Assembly: GCA_030831945.1 (NCBI GenBank)
Contig: JAURKC010000031.1
Coordinates: 1-43,294, forward strand
DNA length: 43,294 nucleotides
Direction: 5' to 3'
Source: Ferruginibacter sp.
GTDB lineage: Bacteria; Bacteroidota; Bacteroidia; Chitinophagales; Chitinophagaceae
Shown here: positions 9,022 to 17,669 of the stretch, one piece after another
Numbering within the stretch: the stretch's first letter is position 1
Layout of the letters: each line of letters starts with the position of its first letter
Translations under genes and position numbers: made by a program
The notes under the pieces: generated by a model
The model's input: only the letters and a program-made list of their open reading frames with translations
Told to the model about the DNA's origin: nothing
Databases searched by the model: none

Positions 9022-11160
9022 TTGCCAGTTTTTAATCAGTCTAGTAAAAATGTAATCAAACTTGCCTTTGCGGGGATGTTTGTAATTATAATTTTTCAAC
9101 TAGCTAATCTGCAAATTTTTTCTACGAAATATAGAATCATGGCAGATGATCAAGGAAAATTCAAAAAAGTAATTTATCCAGATCGAGGGATTGTTTATGA
9201 TCGACATCGAAAGGCTATTTTGCAAAATATGACTATTTATGATTTGATGATTTTGCCAAATAAGTTAAAAGGGATTGACACGGCAGCATTGTGCAGAGCG
9301 CTTGAAATCGATACAGATCAGTTTATAAAAAGAGTAGTTGATATTATTGTTAAGAATGGCCGAAGCAGACCATCTATTTTTGAAGCCTTGCTGAGTGATG
9401 AAAAAATGGCCATGATTAATGAGGCCATGTACAAATTCGTTCCCGGATTTTATCTACAAGAGCGTCCAGTAAGGAGCTATCCCATAGATGCTGGAGGTAA
9501 TATTTTAGGTTATTTATCCGAAGTAGATAGTAATTTTCTGAAGCAGCATGCTAATGAGGGATATCAAATAGGTGATTACGCGGGTAAAACAGGATTGGAA
9601 AGAACCTACGAAAAAGTATTGATGGGAAAAAGAGGAATTGAATTCTGGAAGAGAGATAATAAAAACAGGTTGACAGAAAGGTTAGATAATGGCAGAATGG
9701 ATACAGCAGCCATCGCTGGCAATAATATGCATCTATCACTCGATATTGAATTACAGGCCTTAGGAGAAAAATTAATGGAGAACAAATTGGGAGCGATTGT
9801 TGCTGTGGATCCAAAAACAGGAGGTGTTTTAGCGATGATTAGTAGTCCAACTTTTAAGCCAAAGTTATTAGCGGGCTCTACCCGAAAAAAACATATTGGA
9901 GAGTTATTATTAAATCCTGCATTGCCTCTTTATAACAGAACGGTTAGTGCCATTTACTCACCAGGATCTACTTTTAAAACTTTACAAGCGCTTATTGCAT
10001 TAAACGAAGGGGTTATTGAAACTACCACAAGATTTTCTTGCAATGGAGCTTTCTATGGTTGTGGAAGCCAAAGGCCAATGCAATGTTTGGATAAGGGTGT
10101 CTTTGATTTAAGAAGCGCCATCACAGTTTCTGATAATACTTATTTCGCCAATGTGATGCAGCGAGTAATTAACAATCCAAAATACCCCAACGTTGATAGT
10201 AGTTTAGCTGTTTGGGATCAATATATGTATGCTTTTGGATTAGGGCATAAATTAGGAATTGATGTTGCAGGTGAGGCGGCTGGCAATATTCCTTCTCCTA
10301 AACAATACAATAGAATTTATGGAGCTGGACATTGGAATTTCTGTACTTTTCGATCAGTTAGTATTGGTCAGGGTGAAGTGAATGTAACCCCTCTTCAAGT
10401 AGCTAACGAAATGGCACTGATTGCTAATAAAGGTTGGTTTAAAATTCCTCACATGGTTGATTCTATTGAGGGAGGTGACCAGTTTTCATTGTTAACAAAA
10501 TTTAGTGAGCAACATAATACTTCTAATATTTCAGACAGTGTTTTTGAAGTAGTGCATGAGGCAATGCAGGATGTAGTGGATAAGGGTACGGGCCTTGGTG
10601 CTAAGGTAGAAGGAATTAATATTTGCGGTAAAACAGGAACAGTTGAAAATTATATTGGATTAGTAAAGCAACCCAACCATACTTTTTTCTGTGGTTTTGC
10701 TCCAAGAGAAAATCCAAAAATTGCCATCATGTGCGTGGTTGAAAATAGCGGAAAATTTGGTGGAACCTACGCTGCGCCGATTGTTGGTTTAATGATTGAG
10801 AAGTATCTAAAAGATTCTATAACTAGTGCAGGCAGATTAGATCAAATAGAAAAATTAGCTAGCCTTGATTTGTTGCCAGCTAGAATCTATAAAGAAATTA
10901 GAAGGCAAGATTCTATGAGGCGTATCAACGAATCTTCCCATATAAGAAATAGTCCATCTTCAAAGAAAATCAATGAAGCAAATTGGTTACAGGAAGAGGA
11001 AGAAAGAAAGGGGATAGATAAATTTAAAAAGGATAGTAATTTAAAGAAAGAGAAAAGCCCTAAAAAGGATAGTTATCCTTTTTCATTTAAAAGGTATATC
11101 GAAGGAATACTGCCAGATGAAAAAAGAAAAAGTGTAGTGAGTGGTATTGTAAAAAATTAA
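9022..11160 (+). CDS. mrdA: Penicillin-binding protein 2 (elongation transpeptidase)
   Basis: 712-residue class B penicillin-binding protein that cross-links peptidoglycan during cell elongation together with RodA. It has one N-terminal transmembrane helix (about 10-28) and a dimerisation domain with the RGIVYDR motif near 56-61. The transpeptidase domain has Ser316 in STFK (316-319), SDN at 370-372 and KTGT at 537-540. A Lys/Glu/Ser-rich tail of about 90 residues follows the catalytic domain and is probably disordered. The start is taken as TTG at 9022, because an in-frame stop lies at 9013 and the next ATG (9076) would remove much of the membrane anchor. The tail is longer than in the E. 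coli enzyme. Confidence 0.95.
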   Translation: MPVFNQSSKNVIKLAFAGMFVIIIFQLANLQIFSTKYRIMADDQGKFKKVIYPDRGIVYDRHRKAILQNMTIYDLMILPNKLKGIDTAALCRALEIDTDQFIKRVVDIIVKNGRSRPSIFEALLSDEKMAMINEAMYKFVPGFYLQERPVRSYPIDAGGNILGYLSEVDSNFLKQHANEGYQIGDYAGKTGLERTYEKVLMGKRGIEFWKRDNKNRLTERLDNGRMDTAAIAGNNMHLSLDIELQALGEKLMENKLGAIVAVDPKTGGVLAMISSPTFKPKLLAGSTRKKHIGELLLNPALPLYNRTVSAIYSPGSTFKTLQALIALNEGVIETTTRFSCNGAFYGCGSQRPMQCLDKGVFDLRSAITVSDNTYFANVMQRVINNPKYPNVDSSLAVWDQYMYAFGLGHKLGIDVAGEAAGNIPSPKQYNRIYGAGHWNFCTFRSVSIGQGEVNVTPLQVANEMALIANKGWFKIPHMVDSIEGGDQFSLLTKFSEQHNTSNISDSVFEVVHEAMQDVVDKGTGLGAKVEGINICGKTGTVENYIGLVKQPNHTFFCGFAPRENPKIAIMCVVENSGKFGGTYAAPIVGLMIEKYLKDSITSAGRLDQIEKLASLDLLPARIYKEIRRQDSMRRINESSHIRNSPSSKKINEANWLQEEEERKGIDKFKKDSNLKKEKSPKKDSYPFSFKRYIEGILPDEKRKSVVSGIVKN

Positions 11161-11198
11161 TCAACTTCGTTGTAATATTCTAATTTATAGTTTAAAAA

Positions 11199-12551
11199 AT
11201 GTATCAAAAAAACCCTGCTATTGGAAAAGGATTTGACTGGGTATTGATATGCTTGTATGCCCTGCTGGTGTTGATTGGCTTACTTTGTATTTTTTCAGTG
11301 GAGTACAGGACTACGGACGGTGTGATAGAAAGCTTTTTGGGCTTTAAGAAAAATTATAGTAAGCAGTTTATATTTTTTATTGTTTGTATAGGGGTAGCTA
11401 TTTTTATTTTATTGACCGATAGCAAACTTTTTACTGCCATGGCGAATATCTCCTATCTCGCTGGCTTTATTTTGATACTAGCAACTTTTGTGGTGGGAAA
11501 AGAAATAAAAGGATCGAAGAGTTGGATTCCGCTGGGTTTCATGAATTTACAACCTGTAGAACTTTGTAAAATTTTCACTTCATTGGCCCTGGCAAAATAT
11601 TTGTCGATGCCAGATATCAATTTTAAAAAATCACAGTCTCAATTGATAGCCGCAGCTATTTCATTTACTCCCGCTGTGTTGTCAATTTTGCAAGGTGAAA
11701 CAGGACTTGCCTTAGTCTATTTTTCATTTTTAATACCGATGTACCGAGAGGGATTGCCATCAGGCTATTTGATTACGGGCTTTGCAATGGCAATTTTATT
11801 GATTGTTTCCCTTTTGTTTTCTCCCATAACTTTATTGATTGCTTTTTTTGTGTTAGCTATTTTATTTATTTATGTAAGTAGGCTGCAAATTAAACGCAAC
11901 AAGCGTTTGCTCGGATTGGTGGTAGCCGTTTGGTTGTTTTGCTCTGCTTTTGTAGGGGTAGCTGTTCCCTTTACTTTTAAATATGTATTTAAACCTTATC
12001 AAGCTGATAGAATCTTTAGCATGGTAGGTGTAGACAATCCTTTTGCAGATAAAAATTCAACGGGTCCGCTAAATCCTCAGGATCAAAAAGCAAAACAGAA
12101 AAAAGATGCTCAGCAAAATTATAATGTTAAACAATCAAAAATTGCGATCGGTTCAGGAGGTTTTTTTGGAAAAGGATTTTTGAAAGGAACTCAAACACAG
12201 GGAGATTTTGTACCGGAGCAACATACTGATTTTATTTTCACTTCCGTAGGGGAAAATTTTGGTTTCTGGGGAAGTACTTTATTGATGTTATTATATATGG
12301 CACTCATTTTTAGGATCATCAATGTAGCAGAAAGACAAAGGAGTACATTTAGTAGGGTGTATTCTTATTGTGTTGCTAGTATTATTTTCTTTCATGTGGC
12401 AGTTAATATATGCGTAACGATTGGTTTAGCTCCAGTTATTGGCATTACCCTGCCCTTGTTAAGTTACGGGGGATCGTCTTTGTTGACCTTCACCATCTTA
12501 CTTTTTATTTTGATTCGATTAGATGCTGATAGGCTAATGATCCTTAGATAA
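11199..12551 (+). CDS. rodA: Peptidoglycan glycosyltransferase RodA (SEDS family)
   Basis: 450-residue SEDS polymerase that builds glycan strands from lipid II with PBP2 as partner. About ten hydrophobic helices are seen. The SEDS landmarks are ETGLALVYFSFLIPMYREG in the middle, the GQTD-like region rewritten as GDFVPEQHTDFIFTSVGENFGFWG, and GITLPLLSYGGSS near the C-terminus. A Lys/Gln-rich extracytoplasmic insert of about 35 residues (around 280-310) makes it longer than the usual 370-400 residues, a pattern seen in Bacteroidota RodA. It is the last gene of the mre block, 38 bases after the PBP2 gene. Confidence 0.95.
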   Translation: MYQKNPAIGKGFDWVLICLYALLVLIGLLCIFSVEYRTTDGVIESFLGFKKNYSKQFIFFIVCIGVAIFILLTDSKLFTAMANISYLAGFILILATFVVGKEIKGSKSWIPLGFMNLQPVELCKIFTSLALAKYLSMPDINFKKSQSQLIAAAISFTPAVLSILQGETGLALVYFSFLIPMYREGLPSGYLITGFAMAILLIVSLLFSPITLLIAFFVLAILFIYVSRLQIKRNKRLLGLVVAVWLFCSAFVGVAVPFTFKYVFKPYQADRIFSMVGVDNPFADKNSTGPLNPQDQKAKQKKDAQQNYNVKQSKIAIGSGGFFGKGFLKGTQTQGDFVPEQHTDFIFTSVGENFGFWGSTLLMLLYMALIFRIINVAERQRSTFSRVYSYCVASIIFFHVAVNICVTIGLAPVIGITLPLLSYGGSSLLTFTILLFILIRLDADRLMILR

Positions 12552-12653
12552 ATAGTTTTTTCAATAGTTGACTATAAAGATTTTTTAAAATTCAATAATA
12601 AAATACTCCTTTGAAAGTGGAGTTAAAATTTCCCACCAGGGGTTTCAAATAAC

Positions 12654-13430
12654 ATGAAAATAATTCCACTTAGTGAAGGTGCATTTTCGATCGACAAAAC
12701 CAAACAGTTTATTCCTTTTGACAAAGTAAATGATACTATTCAGCAAAGAGCTGTAGGAAGTTTATTGGTAGAAATTCAACCATTTTGTGTAGTCACGTCA
12801 AAAGATATTATAGTAATTGATACTGGACTTGGTTTTAGAAACCAGGAGGGGGTATTACAAATTCATCAAAATTTAATGGATCATGGAATCAATCCATTGG
12901 ACGTCACTAAAGTGTTGATGAGTCATTTACACAAGGATCATGCTGGAGGGATAAGCTCCGTGGATAAATTTCAACAAAAGCAAATTTTTAATTTTCCTAA
13001 TGCTATTTATTATATCAATCAATTGGAACTAGATGCCGCCTTGAAAAATGAAACGGATAGTAAGTCGACGATTGATTATGAGTTAATTGCTCATTCGGAT
13101 CAAGTGATTGCTACTGGTGACAAAGGGGTGATTGATGAATTGATTAGCTATGAAGTGGTGGGTGGACATTCTCCTTACCACCAGGTTTTTTGGATAGAAG
13201 AAGGAGGGCAAAGGATTTTCTTTGGGGGAGATGTGGCCCCTCAACTTCAGCAAATGAAAAGTAGGTTAGTAGCGAAATATGATTATGACGGAAAAAAGTG
13301 TATGGAATTAAGGCAAGAGTGGTGGCAAAAAGGAGCAACAGAGAATTGGACTTTTTTATTTTATCACGATATTAAGACCCCGATCTATCCCGGTGAGTCA
13401 CTCCCCCCAGTGAGTCACTCCCCCCGGTGA
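12654..13430 (+). CDS. Metallo-beta-lactamase-fold hydrolase, unknown substrate
   Basis: 258-residue cytosolic hydrolase of the MBL superfamily. The metal motif HLHKDH is at residues 91-96 after the strand VIDTGLGF. Further ligands are plausible in GGHSPYHQ and FFGGDVAP, and the last His in FLFYHD. There is no signal peptide. It follows rodA after about 100 bases but has no obvious link to wall growth. The last dozen codons, from GESLPP to the stop, are read through a 17-bp tandem repeat, so the natural C-terminus probably ended near YHDIKTPIYP. The family includes lactonases, thioesterase-like and other hydrolases; the substrate cannot be assigned. Confidence 0.85.
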   Translation: MKIIPLSEGAFSIDKTKQFIPFDKVNDTIQQRAVGSLLVEIQPFCVVTSKDIIVIDTGLGFRNQEGVLQIHQNLMDHGINPLDVTKVLMSHLHKDHAGGISSVDKFQQKQIFNFPNAIYYINQLELDAALKNETDSKSTIDYELIAHSDQVIATGDKGVIDELISYEVVGGHSPYHQVFWIEEGGQRIFFGGDVAPQLQQMKSRLVAKYDYDGKKCMELRQEWWQKGATENWTFLFYHDIKTPIYPGESLPPVSHSPR

Positions 13431-13469
13431 GTCACTCCCCCCGGTGAGTCACTCACCCCAGTGAGTCAC
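13393..13469. repeat. 17-bp tandem repeat at the end of the MBL gene
   Basis: Five copies of GTGAGTCAC start at 13393, 13410, 13427, 13444 and 13461, an exact 17-base period. The unit is GTGAGTCACTCCCCCCR with one variant (TCACCCCA) in the fourth copy. The core GTGA-G-TCAC is a near-palindrome and the unit is far richer in G+C than its surroundings. The first two copies and the start of the third encode the end of the MBL protein, and the TGA inside the third copy is its stop codon. Confidence 0.95.
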
Positions 13470-13492
13470 TCTGGTAAGCAAGAGCAATAAAT

Positions 13493-13948
13493 TTAATGCC
13501 TTCTTTCAGCACCAGGCCGAGCACCTCTTCCTTCTCCTCTCTCCATTCGATTATTCTGCGGTCGCTGATTTTGATTTTGGTTGCGCATTGACTTGATTAG
13601 CAAATTACGAAACCTCCCTTCCGCATTATACATCTTGTTCATCCTTTGCTGACCTAATACATTTGAAAATTGCTCCTTATAACTTTTTCTTAGATTCAAC
13701 ACTTTCTCATCTCTGTCTAACACATCATTTCCACGGCTAATGATATTTTTTAAATCCTTTGCATATTGATTATAAATAGGCCAAAATTTTTGCGCTTCAT
13801 CTGGAGTAAGATCTAATTCCCTACTAATAAAAGCAACTTTCAGTGCATCAATACCCTGTTGTTTTTTTTCAGTATTCAACGCTTCATCTTGCGCTTTTAA
13901 GAAAGCAGTAAGACTCATCAAAACCAGCAGTAAGTAAAGTTTTTTCAT
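13493..13948 (-). CDS. Small periplasmic Spy/CpxP-like protein
   Basis: 151 residues with a clear signal peptide (MKKLYLLLVLMSLTAFLKAQ). The mature part is helical and charged, with the segment ELDLTPDEAQKFWPIYNQY, which resembles the LTP...FW..Y motif of small Spy/CpxP-like helical periplasmic proteins common in Bacteroidota. The C-terminal 30 residues are low-complexity Asn/Gln/Arg/Gly. It is the third gene after an ECF sigma factor and its probable membrane partner, 87 bases downstream of the latter. A role in envelope-stress sensing or as a regulon member is inferred from this position only; no enzyme motif is present. Confidence 0.75.
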   Translation of the reverse strand: MKKLYLLLVLMSLTAFLKAQDEALNTEKKQQGIDALKVAFISRELDLTPDEAQKFWPIYNQYAKDLKNIISRGNDVLDRDEKVLNLRKSYKEQFSNVLGQQRMNKMYNAEGRFRNLLIKSMRNQNQNQRPQNNRMERGEGRGARPGAERRH

Positions 13949-14035
13949 TTTGTTCTATATTTTAAATCAGGTAAATAAAAATTGATTGGCTGTCATTCAT
14001 TTTCATCACGCACTCTAATCAATCAGTCATTTCCA

Positions 14036-14935
14036 TTAATTATTTATTGCGCTATTGTTATTAATTGCTTTGATAAAATTGTCAAGTGTTTGTTCATTTA
14101 CAATGTAATCATCCTCATTGGGTAAACCCTTTTCATCAATATTGTTTCTTAAGGTCGCTACATCTGTGATATCGCCATTGTTTTCCAAATATTTAGCTAT
14201 ATCAGCTGGACTAAGTTTTTGTAATGTTTCTTCAAATTGCTGGTCATTCATGGTTTTACCCTTTTCAATCGATTCATCCAACATCGCTAGTGGAGTGGAA
14301 ATCGTAGGGACTGACTGTGATGGCTGTAAATATTTTACAGCACTTATAGCAATTACTCCAGTAATGACTGCCGCTGCCGCATATTTTAAAAATGAATGAC
14401 CTACCTGAAAATGAATAATTTTTGCAGAGGGCGTCTTCACTTTTTTTAGGATACTGTCTGAAAAATTTTCGAAGTATCCTTTCGGTGTTTCAAAAACATT
14501 TTCCCTTTGCAAACTTTCCAAAACAGGCGACAATTCTTTTATCTCTTCCTGAGAAGAAGAATTACCAATGATTTTTTTTACTTCACTGCTTAGTTGTTCA
14601 AAATAGCCTGTCGGTACTTCAAAAACTGGTTGATGCTGCAAACCACTTAGTATAGGCGATAAAGATGCTATCTCTTCTTTAGCAGTTGGTTCGGTTTTAA
14701 TTTTATTTAAAATAGATTCCGCTAGCTGATCAAAATATCCTTCTGGAACAGTTGCATTTATTGTAGCAGACTTATCAGTGACTAGTTTTTGCTTATCTGA
14801 TAGGCAGGCTAATACGGTATAACTCAAACTGTCAAAATATCCTTCTGGAACAGTAAATACATTCACCTTTTCCATTGCTGCTATCAGCGGACTCAGTGAT
14901 TCCAATTCATTTAATATGTCCTTGGTTGTTTCCAT
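14036..14935 (-). CDS. Membrane protein with four GYF-type repeats, probable anti-sigma factor
   Basis: 299 residues. The cytosolic N-terminal half contains four copies of a VPxGYFxxL motif at 29-37, 63-71, 107-115 and 150-158. Three of them are preceded by LSP(L/I/V)xxxLxxxxVF. One transmembrane helix spans about 182-202 (YAAAAVITGVIAISAVKYL), and an acidic C-terminal part with QQFEETLQKLSPADIAKYLENN lies beyond it. No HxxxCxxC zinc anti-sigma motif is seen. The start codon lies 25 bases after the ECF sigma stop, so a sigma-binding, membrane-tethering role is likely but inferred from position and topology. Homologues are recognisable as a Chitinophagaceae-type architecture. Confidence 0.72.
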   Translation of the reverse strand: METTKDILNELESLSPLIAAMEKVNVFTVPEGYFDSLSYTVLACLSDKQKLVTDKSATINATVPEGYFDQLAESILNKIKTEPTAKEEIASLSPILSGLQHQPVFEVPTGYFEQLSSEVKKIIGNSSSQEEIKELSPVLESLQRENVFETPKGYFENFSDSILKKVKTPSAKIIHFQVGHSFLKYAAAAVITGVIAISAVKYLQPSQSVPTISTPLAMLDESIEKGKTMNDQQFEETLQKLSPADIAKYLENNGDITDVATLRNNIDEKGLPNEDDYIVNEQTLDNFIKAINNNSAINN

Positions 14936-14960
14936 TCCTTTATTTAGATAGAATATTGTA

Positions 14961-15515
14961 TTAATGGTTTAATATGTAATCTTCTATTTTTTTTACAGCA
15001 TGATGATAGCTTGCTTTTAATGCCCCTTCACTGGTTTCTAACACTCGACTCATTTCGTCATAAGGCATCTCGTCGTAATACCTTAGGTTAAATACAGCTT
15101 TTTGTTTTTCAGGTAATTGTTGCATCGCCATCTGTAATTTCCATTCCGCTTTATTGATATCAAAGTTTTTCTCTGCCTTTAATTGATTGCTTAAGCCAGT
15201 TTCTTCATCACTCAATGAGATGGTCTTTCTTTTTTTCTGTTGCTCAATAAAAGTTAGACACTCGTTGGTGGCAATTCGATACATCCATGTATATAATTGA
15301 CTGTCCTCTCTAAAATTTTCAAGCCCCTTCCATACTTTGATGAACATATTTTGCAATATATCATTGGCATCCTCATGTTCTACCACCATCCTTCGAATAT
15401 GCCAATACAATTTCTCCTGGTATTTTTTGATGATAGCAGTAAAGCCACGCTCTTTGGTAGCGGGGTCATTAAATTGTACTAGCAGTTCTTTATCTTCTAA
15501 AAATGATTGAGCCAT
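14961..15515 (-). CDS. ECF-type RNA polymerase sigma factor
   Basis: About 184 residues, a sigma-70 family extracytoplasmic-function sigma factor. Region 2 is seen as the segment from AIIKKYQEKLYWHIRRMV through HEDANDILQNMFIKVWKGL to the -10 contact segment LYTWMYRIATNECL. Region 4 is seen as LPEKQKAVFNLRYYDEMPYDEMSRVLETSEGALKASYHHAVKKIE, a helix-turn-helix that reads the -35-like element. The start is placed at MAQSFLEDKELL (15515): an upstream in-frame ATG at 15554 would put coding sequence across the intrinsic terminator of the preceding gene. It heads a three-gene minus-strand operon with the GYF-repeat membrane protein and a small periplasmic protein, implying control by an envelope signal. 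Confidence 0.9.
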   Translation of the reverse strand: MAQSFLEDKELLVQFNDPATKERGFTAIIKKYQEKLYWHIRRMVVEHEDANDILQNMFIKVWKGLENFREDSQLYTWMYRIATNECLTFIEQQKKRKTISLSDEETGLSNQLKAEKNFDINKAEWKLQMAMQQLPEKQKAVFNLRYYDEMPYDEMSRVLETSEGALKASYHHAVKKIEDYILNH

Positions 15516-15532
15516 AAGCGTTAAAACAATAT

Positions 15533-15566
15533 AAAAATAAAAAAAACCAATCATTTGACTGGTTTT
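15533..15566 (-). terminator. Intrinsic terminator of the transketolase gene
   Basis: Read on the minus strand: AAAACCAGTC, loop AAAT, GATTGGTTTT, then TTTTATTTTTAT. The 10-bp stem has one G-U pair. It ends transcription 33 bases after the transketolase stop and just before the sigma-factor start at 15515. Confidence 0.8.
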
Positions 15567-15598
15567 ATAGTGAAAAGTTTAATCTCGATTAAATTTTT

Positions 15599-16558
15599 TT
15601 AAGCATTTTTTCTTCCCAACACTTTTTCAGCAGCGGCTACAATATTAGGGGCATCCAAACCATATTTGGTCAACAATTGGGCTGGAGTTCCACTTTCTCC
15701 AAAAGTATCATTGGTACCAACGAATTCAATAGGAATAGGTAGATTTTTCGAAGCTAGTTGCGCAATGCTATCTCCCAAACCTCCAATAATATTGTGTTCT
15801 TCACAGGTTACAGCGCATTTAGTCTTGCTAATCGAAGCTAAAATAGCGGTTGAATCCAATGGTTTAATCGTATGAATATTGATAATTTCAACGCTAATTC
15901 CTTTCTCTTCTAGTATCCTTCCTGCCTCAATAGCCTTCCAAACAAGGTGGCCACAAGCGAAAATACTTACATCAGTACCTGCTGAAATTTTTTGAGCCTT
16001 TCCAATTACAAAGTCACTCTCTTGGGTAAATATTGGCCAAACTGGTCGACCAAATCTAAGGTAAACAGGACCATCCATTTCGGCAATCGCCATGGTTGCT
16101 GCCTTCGTTTGATTATAATCTGCTGGTACAATGACAGTCATACCTGGTAACATTTTCATTAAACCAATGTCTTCTAAAATCTGGTGGGTAGCACCATCTT
16201 CTCCAAGTGTTAATCCAGCGTGACTAGCACAAATTTTTACATTTTTACCGCTATAGGCAACCGATTGACGAATTTGATCATATACTCTGCCGGTTGAAAA
16301 GTTGGCAAATGTAGTGGTGAAAGGGATTTTACCTCCAATGGTTAATCCAGCAGCTACTCCGATCATATTTGCTTCTGCAATACCACATTGGATAAAACGC
16401 TCAGGAAATTCTTTTACAAAAGCATTCAATTTCATTGAGCCTAATAAATCTGCAGTGAGGGCAATCACATTGTCATTTTTTCTACCTGCTTCTAGAATGC
16501 CATCTCCAAATCCGCTGCGGGTATCTTTATTACCGGTTACCTGAATGTCTTTTAACAT
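15599..16558 (-). CDS. Transketolase C-terminal subunit (split transketolase)
   Basis: 319 residues covering the pyrimidine-binding and C-terminal domains of a thiamine-diphosphate transketolase. Split enzymes of this type pair it with an N-terminal subunit of about 280 residues that binds the diphosphate. The catalytic Glu lies in CGIAEANMIGVAAGL (about residues 58-72). TTFANFSTGRVYDQIR and HAGLTLGEDGATHQ are also characteristic. It would serve the non-oxidative pentose phosphate pathway. The N-terminal subunit, often directly upstream in other bacteria, is not in this window; galE occupies that place 73 bases upstream. The family also resembles DXS and pyruvate dehydrogenase beta domains, but the motifs favour transketolase. 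Confidence 0.9.
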   Translation of the reverse strand: MLKDIQVTGNKDTRSGFGDGILEAGRKNDNVIALTADLLGSMKLNAFVKEFPERFIQCGIAEANMIGVAAGLTIGGKIPFTTTFANFSTGRVYDQIRQSVAYSGKNVKICASHAGLTLGEDGATHQILEDIGLMKMLPGMTVIVPADYNQTKAATMAIAEMDGPVYLRFGRPVWPIFTQESDFVIGKAQKISAGTDVSIFACGHLVWKAIEAGRILEEKGISVEIINIHTIKPLDSTAILASISKTKCAVTCEEHNIIGGLGDSIAQLASKNLPIPIEFVGTNDTFGESGTPAQLLTKYGLDAPNIVAAAEKVLGRKNA

Positions 16559-16631
16559 AAAAAATTATCCTTAGTTGGTGGTTGATTAATTAGGGCGCAA
16601 GTTATGGCTTGCTGTTAATTTAAACTGATTT

Positions 16632-17669
16632 TTATTGATTTTTTTGAGCGGATTCATTTTTTAATTTCAATTCCCATTGCCAAGCAGAAGACATCATGTC
16701 GTTTAATTGATAGGCGGGTGCCCAACCAAGCTGATCTTTTGCTTTATTATTGTTAGCGTAGATCGCTACTACATCTCCAGCTCTTCTAGGACCGATAGTG
16801 TAATTTAATTTTACTCCAGTTGTTTTTTCAAACGCTTCAATTACTTCTAATACCGTGTATCCGTCACCGGTACCCAAATTAAATACCTCAGGATTGACAG
16901 TTGCTTTTTTATCAATCAATAAATTAAGCGCTAAGGTATGGGCGTGAGCAATATCACATACATGAATATAATCTCGCACACAACTGCCATCTCTTGTATC
17001 ATAATCAGTTCCTAAAACCTGCATAGTCGGTAGTTTGCCAATAGCGGTTTGAGTAATTGCTGGCACTAAATTAGCAGGCCTCCCCAAAGGAATTTCGCCA
17101 ATCAAAGAGGAGGGATGCGCACCTACAGGATTAAAATACCGCAATAATATTGCCTGTATTGGATTACTTTTTACGGTGTCTGTTACAATCACTTCACCCA
17201 TTTGCTTGGTAGCGCCGTAGGGCGATTCAGCAGGTTTTTGAGGAGTTTGCTCGGTAACAGGAATGACATCAGGACTTCCATAAACAGTGCAAGAAGAAGA
17301 AAATACAAAGTTGGGTACCTGATATTTTGCAGCACATTTTAAAATGTTAACCAAAGAAACTAGGTTATTTTCAAAGTACATCAGTGGCTTTTCTACCGAC
17401 TCACCTACTGCTTTGTAGGCAGCAAAATGGATGATCCCAGTGATGTCTTTATTTTGCTCAAAAATATGCTCCGTATCTTTTAAGTTGCAAAGATCAACCG
17501 CATAGTTTTTGATCGGTTGACCAATTATTTGTGCAGCTCCTTCTAAAATGGAAGCATTACTCTTAGAATTATTGTCAACAGAAATTACTTCGAAACCATT
17601 TTGCACCAAGTCTACAATGGTGTGTACTCCAATGTATCCGCATCCTCCAGTTACTAAGATTTTACTCAT
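16632..17669 (-). CDS. galE: UDP-glucose 4-epimerase
   Basis: 345-residue short-chain dehydrogenase/reductase that interconverts UDP-glucose and UDP-galactose with bound NAD. The Rossmann motif GGCGYIG is at 8-14. The catalytic region has SSSCTVYG at 124-131 with Tyr151 and Lys155 in YGATK. Sugar-nucleotide binding segments ALLRYFNPVGAHPS-like (ILLRYFNPVGAHPS here) and RDGSCVRDYIHVCDIAHAH follow. Length matches the family. It is upstream of the transketolase subunit gene with a 73-base gap, so the two may be co-transcribed. No other gal gene is near; a role in surface polysaccharide precursors is as likely as galactose use. Confidence 0.95.
   Translation of the reverse strand: MSKILVTGGCGYIGVHTIVDLVQNGFEVISVDNNSKSNASILEGAAQIIGQPIKNYAVDLCNLKDTEHIFEQNKDITGIIHFAAYKAVGESVEKPLMYFENNLVSLVNILKCAAKYQVPNFVFSSSCTVYGSPDVIPVTEQTPQKPAESPYGATKQMGEVIVTDTVKSNPIQAILLRYFNPVGAHPSSLIGEIPLGRPANLVPAITQTAIGKLPTMQVLGTDYDTRDGSCVRDYIHVCDIAHAHTLALNLLIDKKATVNPEVFNLGTGDGYTVLEVIEAFEKTTGVKLNYTIGPRRAGDVVAIYANNNKAKDQLGWAPAYQLNDMMSSAWQWELKLKNESAQKNQ

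Noticed and set aside
12605..12623. Hairpin ACTCC/GGAGT between rodA and the MBL gene
   Set aside because: Only five base pairs and no T-run; too weak to call a terminator or riboswitch.
13393..13469. The 17-bp array as a CRISPR
   Set aside because: Units are directly tandem without variable spacers and no cas genes are present.
15516..15554. N-terminal extension of the ECF sigma factor
   Set aside because: The added residues (MIGFFYFYIVLTL) are unlike sigma region 1/2 and overlap the transketolase terminator; the start at 15515 is better.
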